Assembly (NCBI GenBank): GCA_965223305.1
Contig: CBDCWT010000033.1
Coordinates: 1-40,476, forward strand
Origin: CBDCWT01 sp965223305
Lineage (GTDB): Bacteria; Planctomycetota; Planctomycetia; Pirellulales; Pirellulaceae
DNA: 40,476 bases
Direction: 5' to 3'
The translations under genes were made by a program, and so were the position numbers. This document shows positions 25,989 to 34,271 of this stretch, piece after piece; position 1 is the stretch's first letter; the number at the start of each line of letters is the position of its first letter. The notes under the pieces are model-generated. The model worked only from the letters and a program-made list of their open reading frames with translations. It had not been told where the DNA came from and searched no databases.

Positions 25989-26064
25989 GACTTCGGCTCG
26001 GCGGGAGCCTCGCCCTCCCAAACAGGTCACCTCTCGGACAGGGGTCACCCTCCCCGGCAGGGAA

Positions 26065-26093
26065 GTGAATTCTATTGCCGATTCAAATATAGT
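26065..26093 (+). promoter_or_regulatory. Possible promoter for the PSD1-DUF1501 genes
   Basis: A good -10 TATAGT lies at 26088-26093, and a weak -35 GTGAAT at 26065-26070 is 17 bp upstream. The leader to ATG 26204 would be about 105 bases. The DNA from 25989 to 26064 holds repeat fragments. Confidence 0.35.
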
Positions 26094-26203
26094 GAATGCC
26101 GGCGCACGCTCTGCAGCGTGAGCTGCGCGTACACGATTTTCTGAAAGTCCAGCGCGGCCGCGGGCGATCGTGTCACGACTCGAACTTGCGGCGATTCACC
26201 GGC

Positions 26204-28696
26204 ATGAGAGTGCTCCGTTATCCTGGTCGTTTTCTCATTGGGCTGCTGCTGGTCGTCGCCCACGCCGACCCGAGTGTTGCCGCGCCAAAAACTGCCTTGT
26301 TTGCTCAACAGGTGGCGCCGCTTCTGGCTCGCCGCTGTCTGAGCTGTCACAATCGCCGCGAGCGCAAGGGAGAATTCTCGCTTGAGTCCGCGGCCGAGCT
26401 GCTGGACGGGAGCTATGTCATTCCGGGCAGCGCCGCGGGTAGCCGTTTGGTCGAGGTGATTACAGGTACCGGCGGCGAACCGCCTAGCATGCCCAAGCGC
26501 GGAGAACCGCTGACGGAGCGAGAGGTCGAACTTATCAGACGATGGATTGACGGCGGAGCCGACTGGCCCCAATCGTTGCGGCTCGAAGCGCCGACGGGCG
26601 GGGACTACGAGTGGTGGTCGTTTACGTCTCTGTCGCGGCCGGAACTGCCCGAACGGACCGCCTTCCAAGGCAAGTGGAGCCGCACGCCGATAGACGACTT
26701 CATCGTTCGCCAGCGACAGCGGCGAGGCCTGTCCGGAGTCGGCCAAGCTGACCGCCGTACGCTGATTCGCCGTGTCACGTACGACTTGATAGGCCTGCCA
26801 CCGTCGCCGGAAGAGGTCACAGAGTTTACCAACAGTACTGATCCGCTGGCCTACGAACGATTGGTCGACCGCTTGCTGGCGTCGCCCCGCTACGGCGAAC
26901 GATGGGGACGGCACTGGTTGGACGTAGTTCAGTACGCGGACACCTGTGGCTATGACAAAGACAAGTTACGTCCCCATGCCTGGCCCTATCGCGACTACGT
27001 GATTCGGTCGTTTAACGGCGACAAGCCGTTCGACCGTTTTGTCCAGGAGCAGGTCGCCGGAGACGTGCTCTTTCCAGGCGAGGCGGATGGAATTCTCGGG
27101 CTGGGATTCCTGGCCGCCGGACCGTGGGACTTCATCGGACATGTGGAGGTGCCGGAATCCAAGATCGACGGCCGAGTCGCCCGGAATCTGGACCGCGACA
27201 ATATGGTCTCTAATACGCTGAACACGTTTATCAGCATGACCGTTCAGTGTGCGCGGTGCCACAACCACAAATTCGATCCGTTCACGCAACAGCACTACTA
27301 CGGTGTCCAGGCCGTCTTTGCCGCCGTCGACCGGGCCGATCGTCCCTATGGCCTGAGTTGGAAAGCGGAGCAACAGTATCGGTCGCTGCACGACGAACGC
27401 GCCTCGCTAACGACTCGCCGAGAGGAGACGGAACGAGACTTGCGCGCCGCGGGTGGAGGCGAGCTACTCGAGCTGGACAGGCGCATCGCTGAATCGGCGG
27501 GAAGCCGAGCGGGAGAATCTGGCGCCGAGCTGGAGAGGGCCGAGCAGCGGCGCAAGGAACTCTTGACCGGGGAGAGGATAGGCGAACTCTACGACCAGCT
27601 GCAGCAGCTGGACCTGCGAAAGCGCACGATCGAGCGGCAGCTGAGCGAGTTGTCGGAGAACCTAGTTTACGCCGCGGCGACTCACTTTCCGCCACAGAGC
27701 AACTTTCGCGCGACCCTCGGTACACCCCGCGCGATTCAAGTGTTGCATCGAGGCAGCGTCCAGCAACCCGGGGATCTAGCGCCGCCCGGTGCAGTACCTC
27801 TTGCGCGCGGGGGAGGCTGGCAATTCTCGTTGCCGGAAACACACGCGGAGGGCGATCGTCGGGCGGCGTTGGCAACGTGGCTAGTGCGCCGCGACCACCC
27901 CCTTACCTGGCGGTCGATTGTGAATCGAGTGTGGCAGTACCACTTCGGTCAGGGTATCGTGGCCAGCCCGAACGACTTCGGCAGGATGGGGCAGTTACCG
28001 ACGCATCCCGAATTGCTCGATTGGTTGGCGGTTGAGTTTCGCGACCGCGGTCGATCTCTCAAGAAGCTGCACCGCAGCCTGGTAATGAGTTCGGTCTATC
28101 GGCAGAGCTCGGAACACGATGCGGGCAACGCCGAGTTGGATGCCGGCAACCGTTACCTATGGCGGATGAATCGCCGCCGTCTCTCGGCAGAAGAAATCCG
28201 CGACTCGGTTTTGTCGGTTAGTGGGCAGCTCGACACGCGGATGGGCGGTACTGGCGATTATCTCTTTGTCTTGGAGAAGACCGACCACTCGCCGCATTAC
28301 GAATATCACAAGTTTGATCCCAGCCAGGCTGCGTCCCATCGGCGAAGTATCTATCGGTTTGTTGTCCGTTCGCAACCCGACCCGTTCATGACGACGCTGG
28401 ATTGTGCCGACTCGTCGCAGAGCACTCCACAGCGCAATGAAACACTCACGTCGCTGCAAGCCCTGTCTCTGCTGAACAACGATTTCAGCCTGGCGATGGC
28501 GAACTTCTTCGCCGCGCGTTTGGAGAACGAGACGTTGAACCTGCCGGAAGCAATCCAGCTGGCGATGAACTTGGTGGCCGCGCGGGATCCGCGACAGCAG
28601 GAGCGCCGGCTACTGCACCGTTACGCGGAGACGCACGGGCTGCCTAACCTCTGCCGTGTGCTGTTCAACTTGAGTGAGTTTGTCTATTTAGATTAG
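26204..28696 (+). CDS. PSD1 and planctomycete cytochrome C domain protein (DUF1549/DUF1553)
   Basis: The 830-residue exported protein has a signal peptide (MRVLRYPGRFLIGLLLVV, cleavage near SVAA), then a planctomycete cytochrome domain with haem motif CLSCH (residues 45-49). DUF1549 follows (about 130-330, starting PIDDFIVRQRQRRG, with a conserved CARCHNHKFDPF), then a coiled-coil-like stretch rich in Glu and Arg (about 395-510), and DUF1553 (about 540-800, with HPLTWRSIVNRVWQYHFG). ATG 26204 was chosen because the signal peptide follows; an in-frame ATG at 26096 adds 36 residues. These proteins pair with DUF1501 proteins, as here, and are thought to act on complex polysaccharides, often sulphated ones, but no activity is proven. 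Confidence 0.9.
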   Translation: MRVLRYPGRFLIGLLLVVAHADPSVAAPKTALFAQQVAPLLARRCLSCHNRRERKGEFSLESAAELLDGSYVIPGSAAGSRLVEVITGTGGEPPSMPKRGEPLTEREVELIRRWIDGGADWPQSLRLEAPTGGDYEWWSFTSLSRPELPERTAFQGKWSRTPIDDFIVRQRQRRGLSGVGQADRRTLIRRVTYDLIGLPPSPEEVTEFTNSTDPLAYERLVDRLLASPRYGERWGRHWLDVVQYADTCGYDKDKLRPHAWPYRDYVIRSFNGDKPFDRFVQEQVAGDVLFPGEADGILGLGFLAAGPWDFIGHVEVPESKIDGRVARNLDRDNMVSNTLNTFISMTVQCARCHNHKFDPFTQQHYYGVQAVFAAVDRADRPYGLSWKAEQQYRSLHDERASLTTRREETERDLRAAGGGELLELDRRIAESAGSRAGESGAELERAEQRRKELLTGERIGELYDQLQQLDLRKRTIERQLSELSENLVYAAATHFPPQSNFRATLGTPRAIQVLHRGSVQQPGDLAPPGAVPLARGGGWQFSLPETHAEGDRRAALATWLVRRDHPLTWRSIVNRVWQYHFGQGIVASPNDFGRMGQLPTHPELLDWLAVEFRDRGRSLKKLHRSLVMSSVYRQSSEHDAGNAELDAGNRYLWRMNRRRLSAEEIRDSVLSVSGQLDTRMGGTGDYLFVLEKTDHSPHYEYHKFDPSQAASHRRSIYRFVVRSQPDPFMTTLDCADSSQSTPQRNETLTSLQALSLLNNDFSLAMANFFAARLENETLNLPEAIQLAMNLVAARDPRQQERRLLHRYAETHGLPNLCRVLFNLSEFVYLD

Positions 28697-28744
28697 GGCT
28701 TTGTCAGTTCATAGTAACGGGCACGCCATTTGACGGGCGGCTAC

Positions 28745-28761
28745 GGCACACGGAGTGTGCC
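28745..28761. repeat. GGCACACGGAGTGTGCC hairpin
   Basis: A single copy of the palindrome lies in the 97-bp gap between the PSD1-type and DUF1501 genes, followed by TGCTACTTT. It is the A-T version of the repeats at 17-145. Confidence 0.85.
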
Positions 28762-28793
28762 TGCTACTTTGGGACACGAGAGAAGAAAAGACC

Positions 28794-30263
28794 ATGACTG
28801 CAGCTGACCGTCGCACTTTTCTTTGTAGCGCTTGGGGGTTTGGCAGCCTGGCGTTTTCCTCGATGTTGCTGGGCGACCAGCCCAACGAGCAAGCTCGGTC
28901 CAACGCTGGCCTGGGCCGTGTGTTTCCGCGTCAGCACCATCCTCCCCGCGCGAAACGAGTTGTGCAGCTATTCATGGCGGGTGCTGCCAGCCATCTAGAT
29001 CTTTGGGATTACAAACCCGCGTTGGAGCGGCACCATGGGGAGGAAGCTGATTTCGGCGAGCACGTCGAGGCGTTTCAGGACGGGCTTGGTCCCTGGATGC
29101 GATCGCCGTTTCGGTTCCGACCATACGGCGAGTGTGGCAAGATGCTGAGTGAGGTCGTGGCGCCACTGGGCGACTGCGTTGACGACATCGCCTTTGTCCA
29201 CAATGTGATCGGCAAGACAGGGGTGCACAGCCAGGCCACCTATCTGCAAGCAACAGGATTTCAGCGGCCCGGTTTCCCGGGTATGGGAGCTTGGGTCAGC
29301 TACGGGCTAGGACACCTCAACGAGAATCTGCCGACTTTTGTCGTGCTCCCGGATCATCGTGGTTATGCGAGCAACGGACCGAAGAACTGGGGATCGGCTT
29401 TCCTGCCGGCCAGCACGCAGGGCACTTCCATCTTCCCCCAGCGGCAGAATCCGATCGAAGACCTGTTGCCGCGAGCCGAGTTTGTCACGCCTCACAGCGA
29501 TCGCGACGGGTTCCAACTGCTGAATCAGTTCAACCGCGACTACAGCCACGACCGCCTGGGCGATTCGCGACTGGCAGCTCGCATACGCTCGTATGAGTTG
29601 GCGGCCAAGATGCAGCTGAGCGCGCCCGAGGCGCTCGACATCTCACGCGAGCCCGCTCACATTCTGCGGATGTACGGTCTGCCTCGTGCGGGCGCGACTT
29701 ATCCCGCTGAGATCAATCCAGCTGAAGAGGCGGAGTACTTTGGACGCAAGTGCCTGATCGCCCGCCGGTTGTTGGAGCGAGGAGTGCGTTTCGTTCAGAT
29801 TTGGTCGGGCAACGACAACAGCTTTCCGCGGCGGAATTGGGACAGCCACGAGGATGTCGAACGGGACCACAAACCGCTGGCGCTGGGCATGGCAATCGGT
29901 ACGGCCGCGTTGATCAAGGACCTCAAACAGCGGGGCCTGCTGGATGACACGATCATCCTCTGGACGACCGAGTTCGGCCGGCTGCCTTCGACGCAGGGTA
30001 CCAAAGGACGCGACCACAACCCGTACGTCTTCACGAACTGGCTCTGCGGCGGCGGCATTCGTGGAGGGCTGAGCTACGGCCCTTCGGATCGATGGGGATA
30101 CAAGCCGCTAGATCGAGGGAACCCAACCCAGGTGTATGACATCCACGCCACGATCTTGCACTTGTTGGGGATCGATCACGAGCAGCTCACCGTCCGCCAC
30201 GACGGCATCGATCGCCGCTTGACGGACGTGCACGGACATCTGCTTGACGATTTGATCTCCTAA
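28794..30263 (+). CDS. DUF1501 domain-containing exported protein
   Basis: The 489-residue protein begins with a twin-arginine-like signal (DRRTFLCSAWGFGSLAFSSM) and continues with the DUF1501 domain, a distant member of the alkaline-phosphatase/sulfatase fold. Recognisable blocks are AKRVVQLFMAGAASHLDLWD, PGMGAWVSYGLG, DDTIILWTTEFGRLPSTQG and RDHNPYVFTNWLCGGG. ATG 28794 has AGAAGAAAAG upstream; an in-frame ATG at 28755 adds 13 residues before the signal. It follows its usual DUF1549/DUF1553 partner by 97 bp and they probably act together outside the cytoplasm. Function is unproven. Confidence 0.9.
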   Translation: MTAADRRTFLCSAWGFGSLAFSSMLLGDQPNEQARSNAGLGRVFPRQHHPPRAKRVVQLFMAGAASHLDLWDYKPALERHHGEEADFGEHVEAFQDGLGPWMRSPFRFRPYGECGKMLSEVVAPLGDCVDDIAFVHNVIGKTGVHSQATYLQATGFQRPGFPGMGAWVSYGLGHLNENLPTFVVLPDHRGYASNGPKNWGSAFLPASTQGTSIFPQRQNPIEDLLPRAEFVTPHSDRDGFQLLNQFNRDYSHDRLGDSRLAARIRSYELAAKMQLSAPEALDISREPAHILRMYGLPRAGATYPAEINPAEEAEYFGRKCLIARRLLERGVRFVQIWSGNDNSFPRRNWDSHEDVERDHKPLALGMAIGTAALIKDLKQRGLLDDTIILWTTEFGRLPSTQGTKGRDHNPYVFTNWLCGGGIRGGLSYGPSDRWGYKPLDRGNPTQVYDIHATILHLLGIDHEQLTVRHDGIDRRLTDVHGHLLDDLIS

Positions 30264-30280
30264 ATCAACGAGTTAAACCA

Positions 30281-30342
30281 ATCAGCCGGAATGCGTTAGC
30301 ATCCGGTTTTCAGAAACCGTGAGCTTACGCTCTGCGGCTGAT
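30281..30342. repeat. Inverted pair of 28-bp hairpin units
   Basis: The unit at 30281-30308 begins ATCAGCCGGAATGCGTTAGC, and its inverted partner at 30315-30342 begins AACCGTGAGCTTACGCTC and ends CGGCTGAT. Each unit has its own short stem (GATGC/GCATT-type and GAGC/GCTC) and together they also pair. The same arrangement occurs at 17800-17867. Confidence 0.8.
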
Positions 30343-30405
30343 ATAGCAGAATCACGTTCGATCATCTATTCGCGCTACTCACTGCTAGTTACTGGAGAGA
30401 CAACT

Positions 30406-31626
30406 ATGCCGAACTTGATGCCCAATCGTCGCAGCTTCTTACGTGGCGCTCTGGGAGCCGGCGCGCTGCTGGCCCTGGACGACCTCTGGACGGTCGAGCC
30501 GAGTGTGGCCGCACCAATCGACCCCAAAGATTCTCTCAAGATAACCAAGCTCGAGACGTTTGTGCTAACGAACAGCTGGGTCTTCGTGAAGATCTCGACG
30601 AACGCGGGTATTGTCGGCTGGGGTGAGATGCTCAAGGACAAGAGCAAGACCTGCGCGGCCGCCGCGAAACAGGTCGAGGGCTACTTGTTAAACAAAGACC
30701 CTCGTCGAGTCGTTCATCACTGGCAAGCCATCTATCGCCACGCTTTCTATCGCGGCGGCCCCGTATTGACGGCCGTTGTGAGCGGCATCGATCAAGCCCT
30801 GTGGGACATCAAGGGCAAGGCACTCGGAGTGCCAGTCTACGAGCTGCTGGGTGGACCGACTCGAGACAAGATCCGCGTATACGGCTACCGGGAGGATGCC
30901 GAACAGGGAAAGGTAAACGCATTCAAAGTCGGTATCCAGGCCAAAGGGCGCAAGGCCCACCGTTATGTCGAGACGCTGTCGTACGTCGAGGAGGTCAAGG
31001 AGAAATTCGCAGAATTGCGCCAGTCTCTGGGGCCCGAAGTCGACATCGGCATCGATTTTCACGGAGCGGTACAGCCTCAGACAGCGATGCTGTTGATGAG
31101 AGCGCTGGAACCGTACCAACCGATGTTCTACGAAGAACCAATTCAGTGCCAAAATGTGGACGTGATGGCGGAACTAGCAAGCAAGACTCATATTCCGGTC
31201 GCCACCGGAGAACGGATTTTCACCAAGTGGGGTTTCCGGGAAGTGTTGGACAAGAAAGCCGCCAGCATCCTGCAGCCGGACGTCTGCTACGCGGGTGGCA
31301 TCACCGAGCTGAGGCTGATTGCCGGTATGGCCGAGGCCCATTATGTGCCGCTGGCGCCCCACAATCCGCAGGGACCTTGTTCGCTGGCCGCCAGCTGTCA
31401 GGTCGCCGCGGCGATTCCTAATTTCATGATTCAGGAGGGGGGTACCCGAACGCATGCCGATCTGCTGAAGACTCCTTTTAGCCAGCAAGACGGATTTCTG
31501 CCACTGCCGCGAACACCAGGGCTGGGAATCGAAGTCGACGAAGACAAGCTGCGGGCCCAGGTCGGCGAGCCCAAGGCGTACCCCGAAACGTATGACCTGG
31601 AAGATGGATCAGTCGTGGATTGGTGA
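30406..31626 (+). CDS. Enolase-superfamily (galactonate dehydratase-like) protein with Tat signal
   Basis: The 406-residue protein has a twin-arginine signal (NRRSFLRGALGAGALLAL) and then a mandelate racemase/muconate lactonising enzyme domain. IGIDFHGAV holds the first metal Asp with the adjacent His, MFYEEPI gives the second ligand, and VATGERIF the third. PLAPHNPQGP carries the catalytic histidine expected in D-galactonate dehydratase, which converts sugar acids to 2-keto-3-deoxy acids. ATG 30406 has GGAGAG upstream; an in-frame start at 30319 would precede the Tat signal. Acid-sugar dehydration is the inferred reaction; the substrate is not certain. It follows DUF1501 by 142 bp. Confidence 0.8.
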   Translation: MPNLMPNRRSFLRGALGAGALLALDDLWTVEPSVAAPIDPKDSLKITKLETFVLTNSWVFVKISTNAGIVGWGEMLKDKSKTCAAAAKQVEGYLLNKDPRRVVHHWQAIYRHAFYRGGPVLTAVVSGIDQALWDIKGKALGVPVYELLGGPTRDKIRVYGYREDAEQGKVNAFKVGIQAKGRKAHRYVETLSYVEEVKEKFAELRQSLGPEVDIGIDFHGAVQPQTAMLLMRALEPYQPMFYEEPIQCQNVDVMAELASKTHIPVATGERIFTKWGFREVLDKKAASILQPDVCYAGGITELRLIAGMAEAHYVPLAPHNPQGPCSLAASCQVAAAIPNFMIQEGGTRTHADLLKTPFSQQDGFLPLPRTPGLGIEVDEDKLRAQVGEPKAYPETYDLEDGSVVDW

Positions 31627-31751
31627 CGTGCGAGTTGCACTATGAGTCTTCGACCTCGTGCCGGAAGATCTAGCGGGATGGAGGCCACATTGATATGTTG
31701 CACTACGTCGTTGGATTCCACTACTGAGAGTCGCTGCCCTGGGAGGAAATC

Positions 31752-31937
31752 ATGAAGATTGCGGCTGGCTTCGTGTGGCTCGCAGGTTTTTTGCTATTGA
31801 TCATGTTCCTGCCGGGCGTCTCCAAGCCGCTCCTCGCTTGGATGTCGCTGTTGCTTACCATCCTGCTGTTCATCCCCTATCATACGGCTCAAGCGAAATC
31901 GTTGGCCTCAGATAACGGACCGATGACAGACCGATAG
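31752..31937 (+). CDS. Small two-helix membrane protein
   Basis: The 61-residue product has two hydrophobic segments (residues 4-22, and about 26-45) and a short polar tail. GGGAGGAAATC before ATG 31752 is a good ribosome-binding site. It ends nine bases before the GTG of the DUF4126 gene, so the two are probably translated from one message. Function unknown. Confidence 0.6.
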   Translation: MKIAAGFVWLAGFLLLIMFLPGVSKPLLAWMSLLLTILLFIPYHTAQAKSLASDNGPMTDR

Positions 31938-31946
31938 CGTACTCTT

Positions 31947-32522
31947 GTGATCGACAGCATATTCGCCATCGCGGTTGGGATCGGTCTGGCTGCGGCTTGT
32001 GGTTTCCGTGTGTTCCTGCCGATGCTGATCGTGGGACTTGCTGGGCGAATCGAGCTGTTGACGTTGGGTGAGGGGTTCACCTGGATCGCCTCTGACGTCG
32101 CGGTCGCGGCCTTCGCCATTGCCGCGGTGTTGGAAACCGGTGCCTACTATTTTCCGTGGCTCGATAACTTACTGGACACGGTCGCGACACCGACTGCCAC
32201 GCTGGCCGGGGTGATTGTCTCGGCTGCTTTCGTCCAAGAGATGCATCCTTTGTTGAAGTGGTCGACAGCCATCATCGCCGGAGGCGGCGCGGCCGCGGCG
32301 ATCAAGGCTGGACTGGCTGGTCTGCGCCTCGGCTCATCGGCGGCAACGGGCGGGGCAGCCAACTTCATTGTGGCGACGTTCGAGTGGATCTCCGCCCTTG
32401 TATTGTCGGTTCTTTCAATCTTCGTCCCCCTGTTAGCAGCCGGAATCGCGCTGGTGCTGATCGCCATCCTGCTGCGCTTCACCGCACGGTTCATTCGTGC
32501 CAGCCGTCGCCGCCTCGAATGA
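31947..32522 (+). CDS. DUF4126 family membrane protein
   Basis: The 191-residue protein has about four or five membrane helices and matches the DUF4126 pattern: GIGLAAACGFRVFLPML at the N-terminus, a Gly/Ala-rich middle (TAIIAGGGAAAAIKAGLAG) and a final helix ending in a basic tail (RFIRASRRRLE). The start is GTG 31947. Members of this family are uncharacterised. It forms a pair with the small membrane protein just upstream. Confidence 0.75.
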   Translation: MIDSIFAIAVGIGLAAACGFRVFLPMLIVGLAGRIELLTLGEGFTWIASDVAVAAFAIAAVLETGAYYFPWLDNLLDTVATPTATLAGVIVSAAFVQEMHPLLKWSTAIIAGGGAAAAIKAGLAGLRLGSSAATGGAANFIVATFEWISALVLSVLSIFVPLLAAGIALVLIAILLRFTARFIRASRRRLE

Positions 32523-32660
32523 CGCTGGGTATTCCAGGAGTGCCCGGGCCTGATTTTCGAACGACAGAATGGCTTGCCGCGTCACATGACGACCGAATAA
32601 TACAGTTACGGGATAGCGCAGTGCGGCGGGGCTGTCGGTAAGCGACAATGCGCATTGTCA

Positions 32661-32709
32661 CCTCCACCGCTCGCGGGGGAGGTCGGACGCGTAGCGTCCG
32701 GGAGGGGGT
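32661..32709. repeat. GC-rich repeat supplying a ribosome-binding site
   Basis: The reverse complement of the 13617-13665 unit: CGGACGCGTAGCGTCCG is a perfect palindrome inside it. The end of the unit contains GGAGGGGG (32701-32708), which serves as the Shine-Dalgarno of the DUF559 gene that begins at 32715. Confidence 0.75.
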
Positions 32710-32714
32710 GTTAC

Positions 32715-33092
32715 GTGGCCGATGAAATCACGAGGAGGGCGCGCGAACTTCGAGAACGCCAAACGAAAGCGGAGTCGCTGCTCTGGGACGTACTCCGCGC
32801 GAAACGACTTTGTGGCTTGAAGTTTCGGCGACAACATCCCATCAAGCCGTTCATAGCCGACTTTGCCTGCGTGTCACTACAGGTCATTGTTGAACTCGAT
32901 GGCGGTTATCACGACTATCAGTTCGACAACGATACACGCCGACAGCAATACCTCGAGAGTCAGGGATGGTCGATTCTGCGGTTTTCGAATGAGGATGTAC
33001 TAGTCAGTGTGAATCGGTCGCAGTTTCTATCGCGACCCAACTGGGGATCAAAGCTGAGTTCGGAGCACGACGACCAGTTCGGTCCGGAATGA
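32715..33092 (+). CDS. DUF559 family nuclease-like protein
   Basis: The 125-residue protein matches DUF559, small members of the PD-(D/E)xK nuclease fold related to very-short-patch repair endonucleases. RELRERQTKAESLLWDVLR is the family N-terminus; PFIADFACVSLQVIVELDGG holds the catalytic Asp and Glu residues; GWSILRFSNEDVL is the typical C-terminal block. GTG 32715 was chosen; frame-open DNA upstream to 32655 is repeat. Its neighbours are repeats on both sides. No activity has been shown for this family, and an association with DNA repeats is seen here but is not explained. Confidence 0.8.
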   Translation: MADEITRRARELRERQTKAESLLWDVLRAKRLCGLKFRRQHPIKPFIADFACVSLQVIVELDGGYHDYQFDNDTRRQQYLESQGWSILRFSNEDVLVSVNRSQFLSRPNWGSKLSSEHDDQFGPE

Positions 33093-33169
33093 AAGTGGGA
33101 CGAAAGCGTTCCCGGGCCTAACGGCCCTTCCGCAAGAGAGGTCGTGCAGCTTCTAACTTAGCGCGTGAT

Positions 33170-33300
33170 CTCGTCTTTCCTCACTCTCCCCTCGGGGAGA
33201 GTCGGCCCAAAGGGCCGGAGAGGGGGGCACACCTCGGGGGCGACCACTCGGGAACCCTCCCCGGACGCTATCGCGTCCGACCCTCCCGCGCGCGAGGGTA
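33170..33300. repeat. GC-rich direct repeat, copy 1
   Basis: The copy begins CTCGTCTTTCCTCACTCTCC and contains CTCGGGGAGAGTCGGCCC, AGGGCCGGAGAGG and the CGGACGC/GCGTCCG palindrome. A second copy lies at 33618-33755. The preceding 33093-33169 has nothing recognisable. Confidence 0.8.
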
Positions 33301-33366
33301 GAAGTGGGTGGAGATTACAGGCGTCTCATCTTCCTAAGTGAGTGTCGTGCTTGCTCGCAAGGCTAC

Positions 33367-33383
33367 GGCACACGGAGTGTGCC
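33367..33383. repeat. GGCACACGGAGTGTGCC hairpin
   Basis: An isolated copy of the palindrome lies between the two GC-rich repeats, preceded by GGCTAC. Confidence 0.85.
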
Positions 33384-33432
33384 GACTACGTTGCTGGCAC
33401 GCTTCACGTGCAACGGCCTACTACTCCGAGGG

Positions 33433-33615
33433 GTAGGCCGGAACAAGCGGCGCAAAAGAAGCCTCCATCAGCCTACGATTTTCCCGCCGCGCAGTTCCGG
33501 CACGCGCCGGTTAGGCACCCAACACGGAGTGCATTTAACTTGGTGTCGCCGGAACAGCGCGGCGTCACCTCATGTCAGAAAGCCCCCATCTTTCCTGCCG
33601 CTTGTCCCGGCCTAC
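33433..33615. mobile_element. MITE-like 183-bp element, copy 2
   Basis: Copy 2 has the same ends as copy 1: GTAGGCCGGAACAAGCGGC (33433-33451) and GCCGCTTGTCCCGGCCTAC (33597-33615). It differs from copy 1 at about 11 positions. It is followed directly by the second GC-rich repeat. Confidence 0.8.
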
Positions 33616-33617
33616 GA

Positions 33618-33755
33618 CTCGTCTTTCCTCACTCTCCCCTCGGGGAGAGTCGGCCCGAAGGGCCGGAGAGGGGGCACGCCTCGGGGGCGACCACTCCTGG
33701 GAAACCCTCCCCGGACGCTGTCGCGTCCGACCCTCCCGCGCGCGGGAGGGTGAGG
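33618..33755. repeat. GC-rich direct repeat, copy 2
   Basis: Begins CTCGTCTTTCCTCACTCTCC like copy 1, contains the same blocks and ends with the CGCGCGGGAGGGTGAGG unit also found near 13650. 33756-33928 holds no gene. Confidence 0.8.
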
Positions 33756-33928
33756 TCGATGTTCGCGGGTTTGTGCATGACGCGCGGCATCACGATGCGT
33801 CACGTCCGTCCCATGTTCTGTTGCCCGTTGTTTCGGGTGGTGGATTTTGACACAGTGGCTGCGTTTGTTGATCGCTTGTGCTTAGTCGTAGGTGTAAGTT
33901 CTGAAGCTGCGCATTTCGCCTTAATCGG

Positions 33929-33997
33929 AACCCGAAGCGTAAGCGAGGGACAACTTGCGTTGGTACATCAACTCCCCCTCGCTTACGCTTTCGGGTT
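33929..33997. repeat. GCGTAAGCGAGGG hairpin
   Basis: AACCCGAAGCGTAAGCGAGG(G) (33929-33949) pairs with CCCTCGCTTACGCTT and CGGGTT (33976-33997) almost perfectly, with one bulged T. An inner stem forms from GTTGG and its near partner. It is the cleanest copy of this family in the window. From 33998 to 34271 I see no gene. Confidence 0.85.
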
Positions 33998-34271
33998 ACG
34001 AAAACGCGGCGAAATTCGCCACTCTGCACTCGTCAGACAGCGAAAAGCGCAACTTCCTCTCTGACGCCTCGCGTTTGCGAAACGACAAGAAACTCGCCCT
34101 TGTTCCACAGTTCGCCAACGGCCGCCAGCCATATTGCCCGCAGCCGATCTTGCATCTGCGACAGCACAATTCCATACTGGTTCTTGGCTTATGTTGCCCC
34201 GTCTGGATCGAGGAAGACCGATCGAGACCCCATGTTAGGTTTTCCAGTCGTTGGCTGCTGAACAGATTCTC

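Noticed and set aside
26096..26203. Longer N-terminus for the PSD1-type protein
   Set aside because: The 36 extra residues precede a normal signal peptide, so ATG 26204 is the better start.
33342..34064. Plus-strand open frame of 240 codons
   Set aside because: It translates the palindrome, the MITE-like element, the GC-rich repeat and the GCGTAAGCGAGGG hairpin in a row, so it is not a gene.
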